Position numbers and translations under genes: made by a program. Below the pieces are notes generated by a model. That model was given only the letters and a program-made list of their open reading frames with translations, ran no database searches and had not been told where the DNA came from. DNA of 64,000 bases from Polaribacter aestuariivivens (GTDB lineage: Bacteria > Bacteroidota > Bacteroidia > Flavobacteriales > Flavobacteriaceae), in NCBI RefSeq assembly GCF_005885675.1, contig NZ_VANR01000001.1, forward strand, positions 651,551 through 715,550, written 5' to 3'. This document shows, piece after piece, positions 23,828 to 32,086 of this stretch. How positions within the stretch are numbered: the first letter of the stretch is position 1; each line of letters starts with the position of its first letter.

Positions 23828-25744
23828 TTAGTTTATTAGTTGTCTTGTATTAAAATCTTTGAATGAAATTTCAAACTTTGCCCCATTTTTATTTGTTTGG
23901 TTTAAAGAGCCTTGTAATTGTTTTACCAATCTGTTTATGAGACGTAAACCTAAACTTTTTGCTTTTTTGATATCAAAATCATTAGATAATCCTGGTCCAT
24001 TGTCTTCAATTACTAGTTGGTAATCATTATCTTTATTTTTATTAATAGCAATAGAAAGTTTGTTATTCTTATTGTTTCTAAAAGCATATTTATAAGAGTT
24101 TGTAATAATTTCATTAATAATTAAACCTAATGGAATTGCAGTATCTACATCAAAACTCATGTTTTCTGAAGAAATGGAAGTTTCTACCTGATTATCAGCA
24201 CCATACATTACACTTAATTCTTTAACCAATAGTTGAATATATTCGTCAAAATTAACCAAACCTGTTTCGTTTTGATACAATTTTTGATGTATCAATGCCA
24301 TTGATTTTATTCTGTTTTTACCTTCATTCGCAAGTTCTTTTGCTTTTTCGTCTTCAATTCCTCTACTTTGTAACTCTAGTAAGCTTGATACAATTTGAAA
24401 ATTATTTTTTACTCTATGGTGTACTTCTTTAACCAAAAGTTCTTTTTCTTTTAGAGTTTGTTTTATAATTTTATTTTTTTGTGACAGCTCTTTAGATTGT
24501 TTTCTTATTTTTCGCAAAACTAAAAGAGCTATCAATAATAATACAATTGCTAAAACAGCTATGATTGCATATAATGATGTTTTTTCTTTTTCGTAAGCAA
24601 TTTCCTGTTCTTTCACTTTTACTGCTTGTTCTGTCTTATAGTCTGCTAAAGAATTGGACAAATCTTCAGAATAAATTTTTCGTGTAAGAAATAATGCTTT
24701 GTCTTTATACCTTATTGCTTCTTGATAATATTCATTTTTTTCTAGTGCGTGAGCTCCTTCATTTAGAATATGAAAAAAATCATTCGGATTTAAATCTTTT
24801 CCTAATACTTCAATTTTCTTAACAAATTCAACAACATTACTGACTTCAAATTTATTTAAGATTTCTTGTTTTAAAGGAGAATTGTTATCTAATCTCGAAA
24901 TAAGTTTTGCGTATAATGAGTAAGTTTGAATTTTTGTAGATTCATTCAAATACAATTTATCCAACAGTTCTGTAACCCTTTTATTATTATCTCCTTTGTA
25001 AATGTAAGCGTCTATTAAATGTTGAATTATACTAAAATAATAAGGTGAATGTTCAGGTAACTCGTTTTCTAATTGTAAACTTTTTTCACTTACATCTATA
25101 TATTCTTGTAGTTTACCTTCGATAATAAGAAAATCTGTTAAATGATATAAAAATACAATTTGAAGTTTTTTATCACCAAGTTTTTCTGCCTTTTCCAAGC
25201 TTTCCAAACATAACTTTTTACCATTTTTAACATCTTGCTGAATTTGGTACATTACAATTGGGTGTGTTGTAATTCTAATTTTTTCTTTTTGCACATCAAC
25301 ATTAGAAGCATCAAAACTATTTACATAGTTTTCTAAATCTTTCTGAAGTTGAGATGCTTTCTCTAAACTTACCTCATCTCTTAGCTTAGAAACATGCGTC
25401 CATTGTAAAAAAACATAATCTGAATTAATTTTTTTTCTATTCTCAGGTTCTTGTAAATTTTCATTTAAATAGTTAGACACTTTTTCAAATCTTACAGATT
25501 GCCTATTACTAACTTGCGTAAAAAACTTATACTGCTCTGCATAACTAAGGCTTTTGCCATTAACAATTTTTTCAAGGAGAGCTGTATAATTATTTTCTGA
25601 AACCTTGTTTAAATATATTGAAGCAGAGTCTAGTTTTTTATCAAGAATTAACTCTTCTATTTTATGTATGCTATCAATTTTATTTTCTTGGGAAAAAATA
25701 GTGATACTAAAAACAAAAATTATAATCTGTAATAAAGGTTTCAT
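23828..25744 (-). CDS. TPR-containing HisKA_2-type sensor histidine kinase
   Basis: 638 residues. A signal peptide (MKPLLQIIIFVFSITIFSQ) is followed by a helical TPR-like periplasmic region (about 20-385), one membrane span (about 391-411, SLYAIIAVLAIVLLLIALLV), a coiled coil, the phospho-acceptor motif VKEVHHRVKNNFQIVSSLLELQ (about 440-461) and a HATPase_c domain with NEIITNSYKYAF, IEDNGPGL and SLGLRLINRLVKQL. Kinases of this HWE/HisKA_2 class in Bacteroidota pair with LytTR regulators, as here. The sensed signal is unknown. AATGTTCTAAA lies 55 bases upstream of its ATG. Confidence 0.92.
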   Translation of the reverse strand: MKPLLQIIIFVFSITIFSQENKIDSIHKIEELILDKKLDSASIYLNKVSENNYTALLEKIVNGKSLSYAEQYKFFTQVSNRQSVRFEKVSNYLNENLQEPENRKKINSDYVFLQWTHVSKLRDEVSLEKASQLQKDLENYVNSFDASNVDVQKEKIRITTHPIVMYQIQQDVKNGKKLCLESLEKAEKLGDKKLQIVFLYHLTDFLIIEGKLQEYIDVSEKSLQLENELPEHSPYYFSIIQHLIDAYIYKGDNNKRVTELLDKLYLNESTKIQTYSLYAKLISRLDNNSPLKQEILNKFEVSNVVEFVKKIEVLGKDLNPNDFFHILNEGAHALEKNEYYQEAIRYKDKALFLTRKIYSEDLSNSLADYKTEQAVKVKEQEIAYEKEKTSLYAIIAVLAIVLLLIALLVLRKIRKQSKELSQKNKIIKQTLKEKELLVKEVHHRVKNNFQIVSSLLELQSRGIEDEKAKELANEGKNRIKSMALIHQKLYQNETGLVNFDEYIQLLVKELSVMYGADNQVETSISSENMSFDVDTAIPLGLIINEIITNSYKYAFRNNKNNKLSIAINKNKDNDYQLVIEDNGPGLSNDFDIKKAKSLGLRLINRLVKQLQGSLNQTNKNGAKFEISFKDFNTRQLIN

Positions 25745-25814
25745 GATTTTTTTTATTTGGAGTTAAAATTACATAAACAATTCATAAGATTAAATAATAA
25801 TGTTCTAAAAACAA

Positions 25815-25846
25815 AAACGCTCAAACAATATATTGTTTGAGCGTTT
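25815..25846 (-). terminator. Terminator of the rplU-rpmA transcript
   Basis: A perfect 32-base palindrome (AAACGCTCAAACAATA and its complement) followed on the minus strand by T-rich sequence, 22 bases after the rpmA stop. The adjacent AATGTTCTAAA (25799) is at its far edge. Confidence 0.85.
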
Positions 25847-25868
25847 AATATTTTTTAAAACTTAAATT

Positions 25869-26129
25869 TTAAGCTTCAAATGGAGTAACAGAAACGTAAG
25901 ATCTGTTATCTCTTTTCTTTTGAAATTCTACAATTCCATCAACTTTTGCATGTAAAGTATGATCTTTACCCATGTAAACGTTTTCTCCTGGATTATGTGT
26001 AGTTCCTCTTTGACGAACGATAATGTTACCTGCAATTGCAGCTTGACCACCAAAAATTTTAACGCCTAAACGTTTCGATTCTGATTCTCTACCGTTTTTT
26101 GAACTACCTACACCTTTTTTATGTGCCAT
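25869..26129 (-). CDS. rpmA: 50S ribosomal protein bL27
   Basis: 86 residues, beginning [20 protein letters not shown], the hallmark of bL27, whose N-terminus reaches the peptidyl-transferase centre. The conserved [20 protein letters not shown] block and [14 protein letters not shown] follow. There is no cleavable N-terminal extension as found in Firmicutes. It is encoded 40 bases downstream of rplU and ends before a strong terminator. Confidence 0.98.
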   Translation of the reverse strand: MAHKKGVGSSKNGRESESKRLGVKIFGGQAAIAGNIIVRQRGTTHNPGENVYMGKDHTLHAKVDGIVEFQKKRDNRSYVSVTPFEA

Positions 26130-26169
26130 TTTATTGAGTTTTTATAGGTTAAAGTTAAATTATTAATGG

Positions 26170-26859
26170 TTATTTTTCAATACCACCATCTAATCTATCT
26201 TGTAATTCTTTTAATTCATCCCATTTACCTTCTGCAGCTAAACCAGCTTGTTTTGGCCAAGTATCAGTCACAATGTGCGATAATCTTGAACTTGCTTCAG
26301 ATAAAATTTCGCTTAATTTAGAAGCGTCTGTTTTTGCTACTTTCGCAAAAGTATCAATTCCTGCAGCAACTAAAGCTTCAGCAGCTTTAGGGCCAGCACC
26401 TTCTATTTTCTTTAAATCATCTCCTTTTTTTGAAGATTTTTTTGGAGCAGCTTTTTTAGTTTCCTTTTTTGGAGTTTCTACTTTAGTTGCTTCCTTCTTT
26501 GGAGCAGCTTTTTTAGCTTCTGTTTTCTTGGTTGCTTTTTTAGCACCAGAAGCAGTGATAGATTCTATTTGAATCTCACTTAAAGCTTGTCTGTGTCCAT
26601 TTTTCTTTTGGTAACCTTTTCTTCTTTTCTTTTTGAAAACGATTACTTTATCACCTTTTAAGTGACTTAAAATTTGAGCCGTTACAGATGCTCCTTCTAT
26701 AGCTGGGGCGCCAACTGATACAGTTCCAGCGTCGTCAAGTAAAAGAACGTTATCAAAAGTTACTTTTGATCCTTCTTCTCCTTGTAAACGGTGAACGTAT
26801 ACTTTTTGGTCTTTTGCTACTTTAAACTGCTGCCCTGCTATCTCTACGATTGCGTACAT
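26170..26859 (-). CDS. rplU: 50S ribosomal protein bL21 with long C-terminal extension
   Basis: 229 residues, about twice the usual bL21 length. Residues 1-105 are a normal bL21 ([20 protein letters not shown] ... [26 protein letters not shown]). A Lys/Ala/Thr-rich linker (about 110-150) leads to a C-terminal helical domain of helix-hairpin-helix type ([20 protein letters not shown], about 148-167, then [20 protein letters not shown]). Such extensions occur in Bacteroidota; their function on the ribosome is unknown to me. It heads the rplU-rpmA operon behind a consensus promoter. Confidence 0.94.
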   Translation of the reverse strand: MYAIVEIAGQQFKVAKDQKVYVHRLQGEEGSKVTFDNVLLLDDAGTVSVGAPAIEGASVTAQILSHLKGDKVIVFKKKRRKGYQKKNGHRQALSEIQIESITASGAKKATKKTEAKKAAPKKEATKVETPKKETKKAAPKKSSKKGDDLKKIEGAGPKAAEALVAAGIDTFAKVAKTDASKLSEILSEASSRLSHIVTDTWPKQAGLAAEGKWDELKELQDRLDGGIEK

Positions 26860-26919
26860 ACTATTTGTTTTGCGTATTTATACTTATTAGTTTGCATTGA
26901 CTTACTGAAAATGCGGATG

Positions 26920-26949
26920 CAAATATACATCTTTTTTACAATATCACAA
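26920..26949 (-). promoter_or_regulatory. Promoter of rplU-rpmA
   Basis: On the minus strand: TTG (26947-26949), a 19-base spacer, then TATATTTG (26920-26927). Sequence from the -7 box downstream (26908-26927) is identical over 20 bases to the HU promoter at 6252-6271. Confidence 0.7.
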
Positions 26950-27028
26950 TATTGTTTTTAATAAAATAATTACATCAAAATCAACCGAATAAAACCCTTT
27001 ATTATTCTATTATTTGACGAATTATTTA

Positions 27029-27036
27029 TAATTTTG
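27029..27036 (+). promoter_or_regulatory. Candidate -7 element for the M16 peptidase pair
   Basis: TAATTTTG matches TAnnTTTG, 90 bases before the ATG at 27127. The -33 box is not convincing. Confidence 0.3.
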
Positions 27037-27126
27037 AATACTTTGCAATTTGCACCTAAAATTTTATGTAACAAATAGAAAATAGTTGCGACAAACAATA
27101 AATTAATATTAATTAAATAAAAATCA

Positions 27127-28449
27127 ATGAAAAAAAGTATTTTATCTCTTGCTTCAGCGATGTTGCTTGCATTTAGTGCAAATGCACAAAAAGTTGAATT
27201 TGAAGAGTACAATTTAGATAACGGAATGCATGTAATTTTACATCAAGACAATTCTGCGCCTGTTGTTACTGTTGGTGTAATGTATAATGTAGGATCTGTT
27301 GATGAAATTGATGGTAAAACAGGTATGGCTCATTTTTATGAACACTTATTGTTTACAGGCACAAAAAATATTGAACGTGGAAAATGGAGTGAAATACAAT
27401 CTTCAAGAGGTGGAAGTGGAAACGCAAACACAAATTGGGACAGAACCTATTATTACGGAACTTTTCCTTCTAATGAATTAAAGTTAGGTTTATGGATGGA
27501 GTCTGAAAGACTTTTACACCCAATTGTAGATCAAAAAGCGGTAGATACTCAAAATGAAGTTGTAAAAGAAGAGAAAAGACAGCGTATGGACAATGCACCT
27601 TATGGTAAAATCCAATACGGAATGATTTACAAGCACATTTTTGACAAACATAATTATGGAAGACCTTTAATTGGTTATATTGAAGATTTGGATAACGCTA
27701 AATTAGAAGAATTTAAAGCGTTTTATGACAAGTGGTATATGCCTAACAATGCTGTGTTAGTTGTTGCTGGTGATTTTGAGAAAAAAGAAACAAAATCTTT
27801 AATAAAAAATTACTTTGGAACAATACCTGCAAGAACAACTCCTAAAAAAGTTAAAATTGTAGAACCGGAAAGAACTGAAGAAAAAAGAGTAACAGAATAT
27901 GACTCTAACATTCAGTTACCAGCAATTGTTTTAGCATATAAAACACCTTCTATGAGAGATAGAGAGGCAAAAGTTTTAGATGTAATTTCTACCATTTTAA
28001 GTGATGGAAAAAGTTCTAGATTGCAAAAGAAGTTAGTGGAAGACAAAAAGAAAGCACTAGCAGTTTTTTCTTTTGGAAGACCTTTAGTAGATTATAGTGT
28101 TTACACAATAGGTGCAATTCCTTTAGGAGAAACTTCTTTAGATGATTTAATTAAAGAAATGGATGAAGAAATCTTAAAATTACAAACAGAATTAGTTTCT
28201 GATGAAGATTTACAAAAAGTAAGAAATAAGTTTGAGAATAGCTATGTAGCTGCTAACTCAAGTGTACAAGGTATTGCTTCATCTTTAGTAACTAACTACT
28301 TGTTAATGGGAGATACTAAAAGAATTAATACCGATATAGAAATTATAAACTCTATTACTAAAGAAGAAATTAGAGAGGTTGCTAAAAAGTATTTAGCTAA
28401 AAACAGAAGAGTTGTAATAGATTATTTGCCAGAATCTCAAAAGAAATAA
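27127..28449 (+). CDS. Active M16-family zinc metallopeptidase
   Basis: 440 residues with a signal peptide (MKKSILSLASAMLLAFSANA). The inverted zinc motif HXXEH appears as HFYEH at residues 69-73 in MAHFYEHLLFTG, and the distal Glu lies in NEVVKEEKRQRM about 75 residues on. It is a periplasmic or envelope peptidase with two homologous halves. It is paired with a larger M16 homologue lacking the zinc motif 18 bases downstream, as in mitochondrial processing peptidase and bacterial two-subunit M16B enzymes. Substrates are unknown. Confidence 0.93.
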   Translation: MKKSILSLASAMLLAFSANAQKVEFEEYNLDNGMHVILHQDNSAPVVTVGVMYNVGSVDEIDGKTGMAHFYEHLLFTGTKNIERGKWSEIQSSRGGSGNANTNWDRTYYYGTFPSNELKLGLWMESERLLHPIVDQKAVDTQNEVVKEEKRQRMDNAPYGKIQYGMIYKHIFDKHNYGRPLIGYIEDLDNAKLEEFKAFYDKWYMPNNAVLVVAGDFEKKETKSLIKNYFGTIPARTTPKKVKIVEPERTEEKRVTEYDSNIQLPAIVLAYKTPSMRDREAKVLDVISTILSDGKSSRLQKKLVEDKKKALAVFSFGRPLVDYSVYTIGAIPLGETSLDDLIKEMDEEILKLQTELVSDEDLQKVRNKFENSYVAANSSVQGIASSLVTNYLLMGDTKRINTDIEIINSITKEEIREVAKKYLAKNRRVVIDYLPESQKK

Positions 28450-28467
28450 TAAAATAAAAGAAGAAAA

Positions 28468-30516
28468 ATGAAAACTAAGATATTTTCAATAATAACATTA
28501 TTATTCATATCAATAAATGTCTCTGCACAGATTGATAGAACAAAAATGCCAGAATCTGGACCAGCTCCAAAAATTAATATAGGAACTCCTAAAAAATTTA
28601 CACTCAAAAATGGTTTACAAGTTTTGGTTGTAGAAAATCATAAACTACCAAGAGTTTCTGTTACATTAGATATAGATAACAAACCAATGGCTTTTGGAGA
28701 TAAAGCCGGAATTGAAGGTTTTGTTGGCGGACTTTTAGGAACTGGGTCTACCAATATTTCTAAAGATGACTTTGATAAAGAAGTAGATTATTTAGGAGCT
28801 AACATTGGTTTTGGAGCACAAAGCGCTTATGCAAGTTCACTATCTAAATACTTTCCAAGAGTTTTAGAATTAATGGCAGATGCTGCATTTAACCCAGTTT
28901 TTTCGCAAGAAGAATTTGACAAACAAATGAAGCAAGCTTTAGATGGTATAAAATCTAGTCAAAATAGTGTTGCTGCAATTGCAGGTCAAGTAGATAGAGC
29001 TTTAACTTATGGTAAAGATCATCCTTATGGAGAAATCACTACAGAAACAACTCTAAACAACATCTCATTACAAGATGTTAAAGATTTATATGCAAAAATT
29101 TTCAAACCTAATAATGCTTACTTAGTTGTTATAGGTGATGTAGAGTTTGCTGATGTAAAAAAACAAATTACTCAACTATTTAGTGATTGGCAACCTGCTG
29201 TTATGACTCCTGTTACATTGCCTGAAGTAACAAATCCAGCAACTACAGAAATTAACTTCATAAACATGCCAAATGCTGTACAATCTGAAGTAGCAATTAT
29301 TAGTGTTGTAGATTTAAAAATGACTGATAAAGATTATTATGCAACACTTTTAGCAAACCAAATTCTTGGTGGTGGTGGAACTGGTAGATTGTATAAAAAT
29401 TTACGTGAAGACAAAGGATACACTTATGGTGCTTATTCTGGTGTTGGAGCAAGCAGGTATGCAAGTAGATTTAAAGCGTCTGCCTCTGTAAGAAACATGG
29501 TTACAGACAGTGCAGTTGTAGAAGCAATGAAAGAAATTAATACAATTCGTTACCAAAAAGCAACACAACAAGAGTTAGACATTGCAAAAGCAAAATACTT
29601 AGGAAACTTTGTAAAAGCTGTTGAAAGACCAAGTACAATTGCTAGTTACGCATTAAGCATTCTTCAAAATAATTTACCTGAAGATTATTATGAAAACTAT
29701 TTAAAAAACATAAATGCTGTTACTTTAGATGACGTTCAAAACGCTGCAATTAAATATTTTAGAGGTGATAAAGCAAGAATTGTTATTACAGGAAAAGGAA
29801 TTGATGTTCTTAAAAACTTAGAAAAAACTGATTACGTAATCAAGTATTTTGATAAGGAAGGTAATCCTACAGACAAGCCTGCAATGACATTACCAATTCC
29901 TGATGGAATGACTGCAGAAAAAGTAGTAAATAAGTATATAGAAGCTATTGGTGGTAAAGACAAAGTTATGGATGTAAAAACCACTTTAACGATTGCAAAT
30001 GCAACTATACAAGGTACACCTTTAGTTATGACTATGAAGGCATCTTCTCCAAACAAATCTTCGCAAGAAATTGCTGTGATGGGTAATGTAATGCAAAAAA
30101 CAGTTTTTGACGGTACTAAAGGATATTCCGAAGCTAGAGGTCAAAAAATGGAAATGCAACCAGACCAAATTGCAGAAGCAAAAAGCGGAAATGCTATTTT
30201 TAGTGATTTAGCATACACAACTGGAGAATTAGTAAGAATTGAGCCTTTAGAAGGTAAAAATGCAATTGTTTTAAAATACAATGATACTGAAGTATTTTAC
30301 GATATGGCTTCTGGTTTAAAAGTAAAAGAAGTAAAAACAGTAAAAACTCCAGATGGTAAAGAAATAAAAACACCAACTGTATTTTCTGATTACAAAGCAG
30401 TAAATGGTATTATGTTTCCTCATTCAATTATGATAAAATCTGGACCAATGAACTTAGATTTTGTTATTAAAGAAATTAAGGTAAATGAAGGTGTTTCTGA
30501 TGCAGATTTTAAATAA
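28468..30516 (+). CDS. Inactive M16 homologue with C-terminal LolA-like domain
   Basis: 682 residues with a signal peptide (MKTKIFSIITLLFISINVSA). The M16 region (about 45-450) has lost the zinc-binding HXXEH, that position reading EGFVGGLLGTG, but keeps the substrate-side block GGGGTGRLYKNLREDKGYTYG. It is thus probably the non-catalytic partner of the preceding peptidase. The last 200 residues (about 475-682, starting VVNKYIEAIGGKDKVMDVKT) resemble the LolA/outer-membrane lipoprotein-sorting fold. Fusion of these parts is known in Bacteroidota. It ends before a strong bidirectional terminator. Confidence 0.9.
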   Translation: MKTKIFSIITLLFISINVSAQIDRTKMPESGPAPKINIGTPKKFTLKNGLQVLVVENHKLPRVSVTLDIDNKPMAFGDKAGIEGFVGGLLGTGSTNISKDDFDKEVDYLGANIGFGAQSAYASSLSKYFPRVLELMADAAFNPVFSQEEFDKQMKQALDGIKSSQNSVAAIAGQVDRALTYGKDHPYGEITTETTLNNISLQDVKDLYAKIFKPNNAYLVVIGDVEFADVKKQITQLFSDWQPAVMTPVTLPEVTNPATTEINFINMPNAVQSEVAIISVVDLKMTDKDYYATLLANQILGGGGTGRLYKNLREDKGYTYGAYSGVGASRYASRFKASASVRNMVTDSAVVEAMKEINTIRYQKATQQELDIAKAKYLGNFVKAVERPSTIASYALSILQNNLPEDYYENYLKNINAVTLDDVQNAAIKYFRGDKARIVITGKGIDVLKNLEKTDYVIKYFDKEGNPTDKPAMTLPIPDGMTAEKVVNKYIEAIGGKDKVMDVKTTLTIANATIQGTPLVMTMKASSPNKSSQEIAVMGNVMQKTVFDGTKGYSEARGQKMEMQPDQIAEAKSGNAIFSDLAYTTGELVRIEPLEGKNAIVLKYNDTEVFYDMASGLKVKEVKTVKTPDGKEIKTPTVFSDYKAVNGIMFPHSIMIKSGPMNLDFVIKEIKVNEGVSDADFK

Positions 30517-30542
30517 TTAAAACAGAAACCTACTTAATTATT

Positions 30543-30577
30543 AAAGAGCCAAAACAAATTGTTTTGGCTCTTTTTTT
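30543..30577. terminator. Bidirectional terminator
   Basis: A perfect 15-bp stem AAAGAGCCAAAACAA / TTGTTTTGGCTCTTT with a one-base centre, then a T-run, between the convergent M16 operon and the EamA gene. Confidence 0.88.
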
Positions 30578-30622
30578 ATAAATTTATATTTTAAGGTTTC
30601 AGAAAATAAAACTTTAAAAATA

Positions 30623-31498
30623 TTATTTTTTCTTGTTCACTAAATAAACACCCAATAAAATAATAATTCCAGCAAATATTTGTAGTAAACTTAATTTTTC
30701 TCCATCTAACATACCCCAAAAAATAGCTACTATAGGTATTAAATAAGTTACAGATGACGAAAAAACTGGATCTGAAATATGTACCATTTTATTATAAATA
30801 GTTTTTGCAATACCAGTTCCTACAATTGCTAAAACTGCAACATATCCTAAAGAATTCATTAACCCCTCATCTTGTAAACTAAATGTGGTGAAAAAATCTG
30901 TAAAAGATAATACCACAAACGCAGGAACAATTAATAACAAAAAATTACCTGTAACTATAGAAAGCGCATTTAAATCATTTAAATATTTTTTAACCATATT
31001 TGCGTTAAACGCATACCCAACAGAAGCAACAATTATTAATAAAGCATACCAATAATTTTGATCTGGATTTAAAACTGCTCCTTTTAAAATTAAAATTAAC
31101 GTACCCACCAAACCAATTAAAATACCATATAATTGCTGTTTTTTAAAACCAAAGCCAAATATAATTGCTCCTAAAATTAAGGTGTTAAATGGAGTTAATG
31201 AATTTAATATGGAAACTATGGAACTATCTATACTTGTAATTGCAAAAGCAAATAAAAAACCTGGAACAAAAGTTCCAGCAATAGCCGTATAAACAATATA
31301 CTTATAATGTTTTTTTTGAATTTTTTTTAATGATTTTGGCGCAACAGAAAGTAGAAAAATTGCTGTAAAAATCATTCTAAGCGCACCTAATTGAATTGGT
31401 GTAACACCTAAAAGTGCTTTTTTCATTAGAATAAAAGAACTTCCCCAAACTAAGGAGAGTAAAATTAAGTACAACCATTTTTGTTGTTGATTATTCAT
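30623..31498 (-). CDS. EamA/DMT-family transporter
   Basis: 291 residues with ten hydrophobic segments in two five-helix EamA repeats (about 7-140 and 150-288). The N-terminus WLYLILLSLVWGSSFILMKK carries the common W-G-SSF motif of drug/metabolite exporters, and the second repeat has the Pro-containing SSVTYLIPIVAIFWGMLDGE. The cargo is unknown. It is a single-gene unit divergent from the metal-binding lipoprotein gene at 31593. Confidence 0.92.
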   Translation of the reverse strand: MNNQQQKWLYLILLSLVWGSSFILMKKALLGVTPIQLGALRMIFTAIFLLSVAPKSLKKIQKKHYKYIVYTAIAGTFVPGFLFAFAITSIDSSIVSILNSLTPFNTLILGAIIFGFGFKKQQLYGILIGLVGTLILILKGAVLNPDQNYWYALLIIVASVGYAFNANMVKKYLNDLNALSIVTGNFLLLIVPAFVVLSFTDFFTTFSLQDEGLMNSLGYVAVLAIVGTGIAKTIYNKMVHISDPVFSSSVTYLIPIVAIFWGMLDGEKLSLLQIFAGIIILLGVYLVNKKK

Positions 31499-31559
31499 GT
31501 GATATTTTTTTCTATTTGCAAAAGTGTAACAATTATTAAGATATCAAATTGATTATTGA

Positions 31560-31567
31560 TAAATTTG
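31560..31567 (+). promoter_or_regulatory. Candidate -7 element for the metal-binding lipoprotein
   Basis: TAAATTTG fits TAnnTTTG, 25 bases before the ATG. There is no good -33 box. Confidence 0.35.
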
Positions 31568-31592
31568 CAACATAATTTAATCACTAAATATT

Positions 31593-32018
31593 ATGACAAT
31601 CAAAAAAATATTCTTTTCAATAACAATAGCGCTTTTTGTACTAACTAGCTGTAATGAAAACAAGGAAGTAAAAAAAGAAAATATTTCTTTAGCTATTTCT
31701 GGTATGACTTGTGAAATAGGTTGTGCAAAAACCATTCAATCTAAATTATCTAAAAAAGAAGGTGTTTTAGATGCTAAAGTAATTTTTAATGATAGTATTG
31801 CAAACATTGAATTTGATGCAAACACAACGTCAAAAAAAAACTTAATTGCTTTTGTTGATGGAATTGCTGGTGGAGATTTATACAAAGCTTCTGAAACAGC
31901 TACAAAAAAACATTCTTGTACAGAAAACTGTAAGAAAGATTGTGAGCATAAAATGGCCAAAAAAATGGAGTGTAAAGAAGATTGTAAAATGGCTTGTTGC
32001 GCAGACAAAACTGAATAA
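31593..32018 (+). CDS. Lipoprotein with HMA domain and Cys/His-rich tail
   Basis: 141 residues: a lipoprotein signal (MTIKKIFFSITIALFVLTSC), then a heavy-metal-associated domain (about 30-100) with the metal-binding GMTCEIGCAKTI, which has a CXXXC spacing rather than the usual CXXC. The C-terminal 35 residues are rich in Cys, His and Lys (HSCTENCKKDCEHKM, CKEDCKMACC). It probably binds soft metals such as copper at the envelope. No metal-transporting ATPase is adjacent. It ends at a strong terminator. Confidence 0.85.
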   Translation: MTIKKIFFSITIALFVLTSCNENKEVKKENISLAISGMTCEIGCAKTIQSKLSKKEGVLDAKVIFNDSIANIEFDANTTSKKNLIAFVDGIAGGDLYKASETATKKHSCTENCKKDCEHKMAKKMECKEDCKMACCADKTE

Positions 32019-32033
32019 GAAATTATTATATAT

Positions 32034-32065
32034 AAAAAAATCAGGCTTTAAGCCTGATTTTTTTT
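32034..32065 (+). terminator. Terminator
   Basis: AAAAAATCAGGCTT / AAGCCTGATTTTTT around a one-base centre, followed by more T, after the metal-binding lipoprotein gene. It can also serve the convergent beta-helix gene. Confidence 0.85.
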
Positions 32066-32086
32066 GAGTTTTCTTTTCTTAAGCTA

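Noticed and set aside
26273..26572. 99-codon plus-strand frame opposite rplU
   Set aside because: The Ala/Phe/Ser-rich sequence is the complement of the Lys/Ala-rich bL21 linker.
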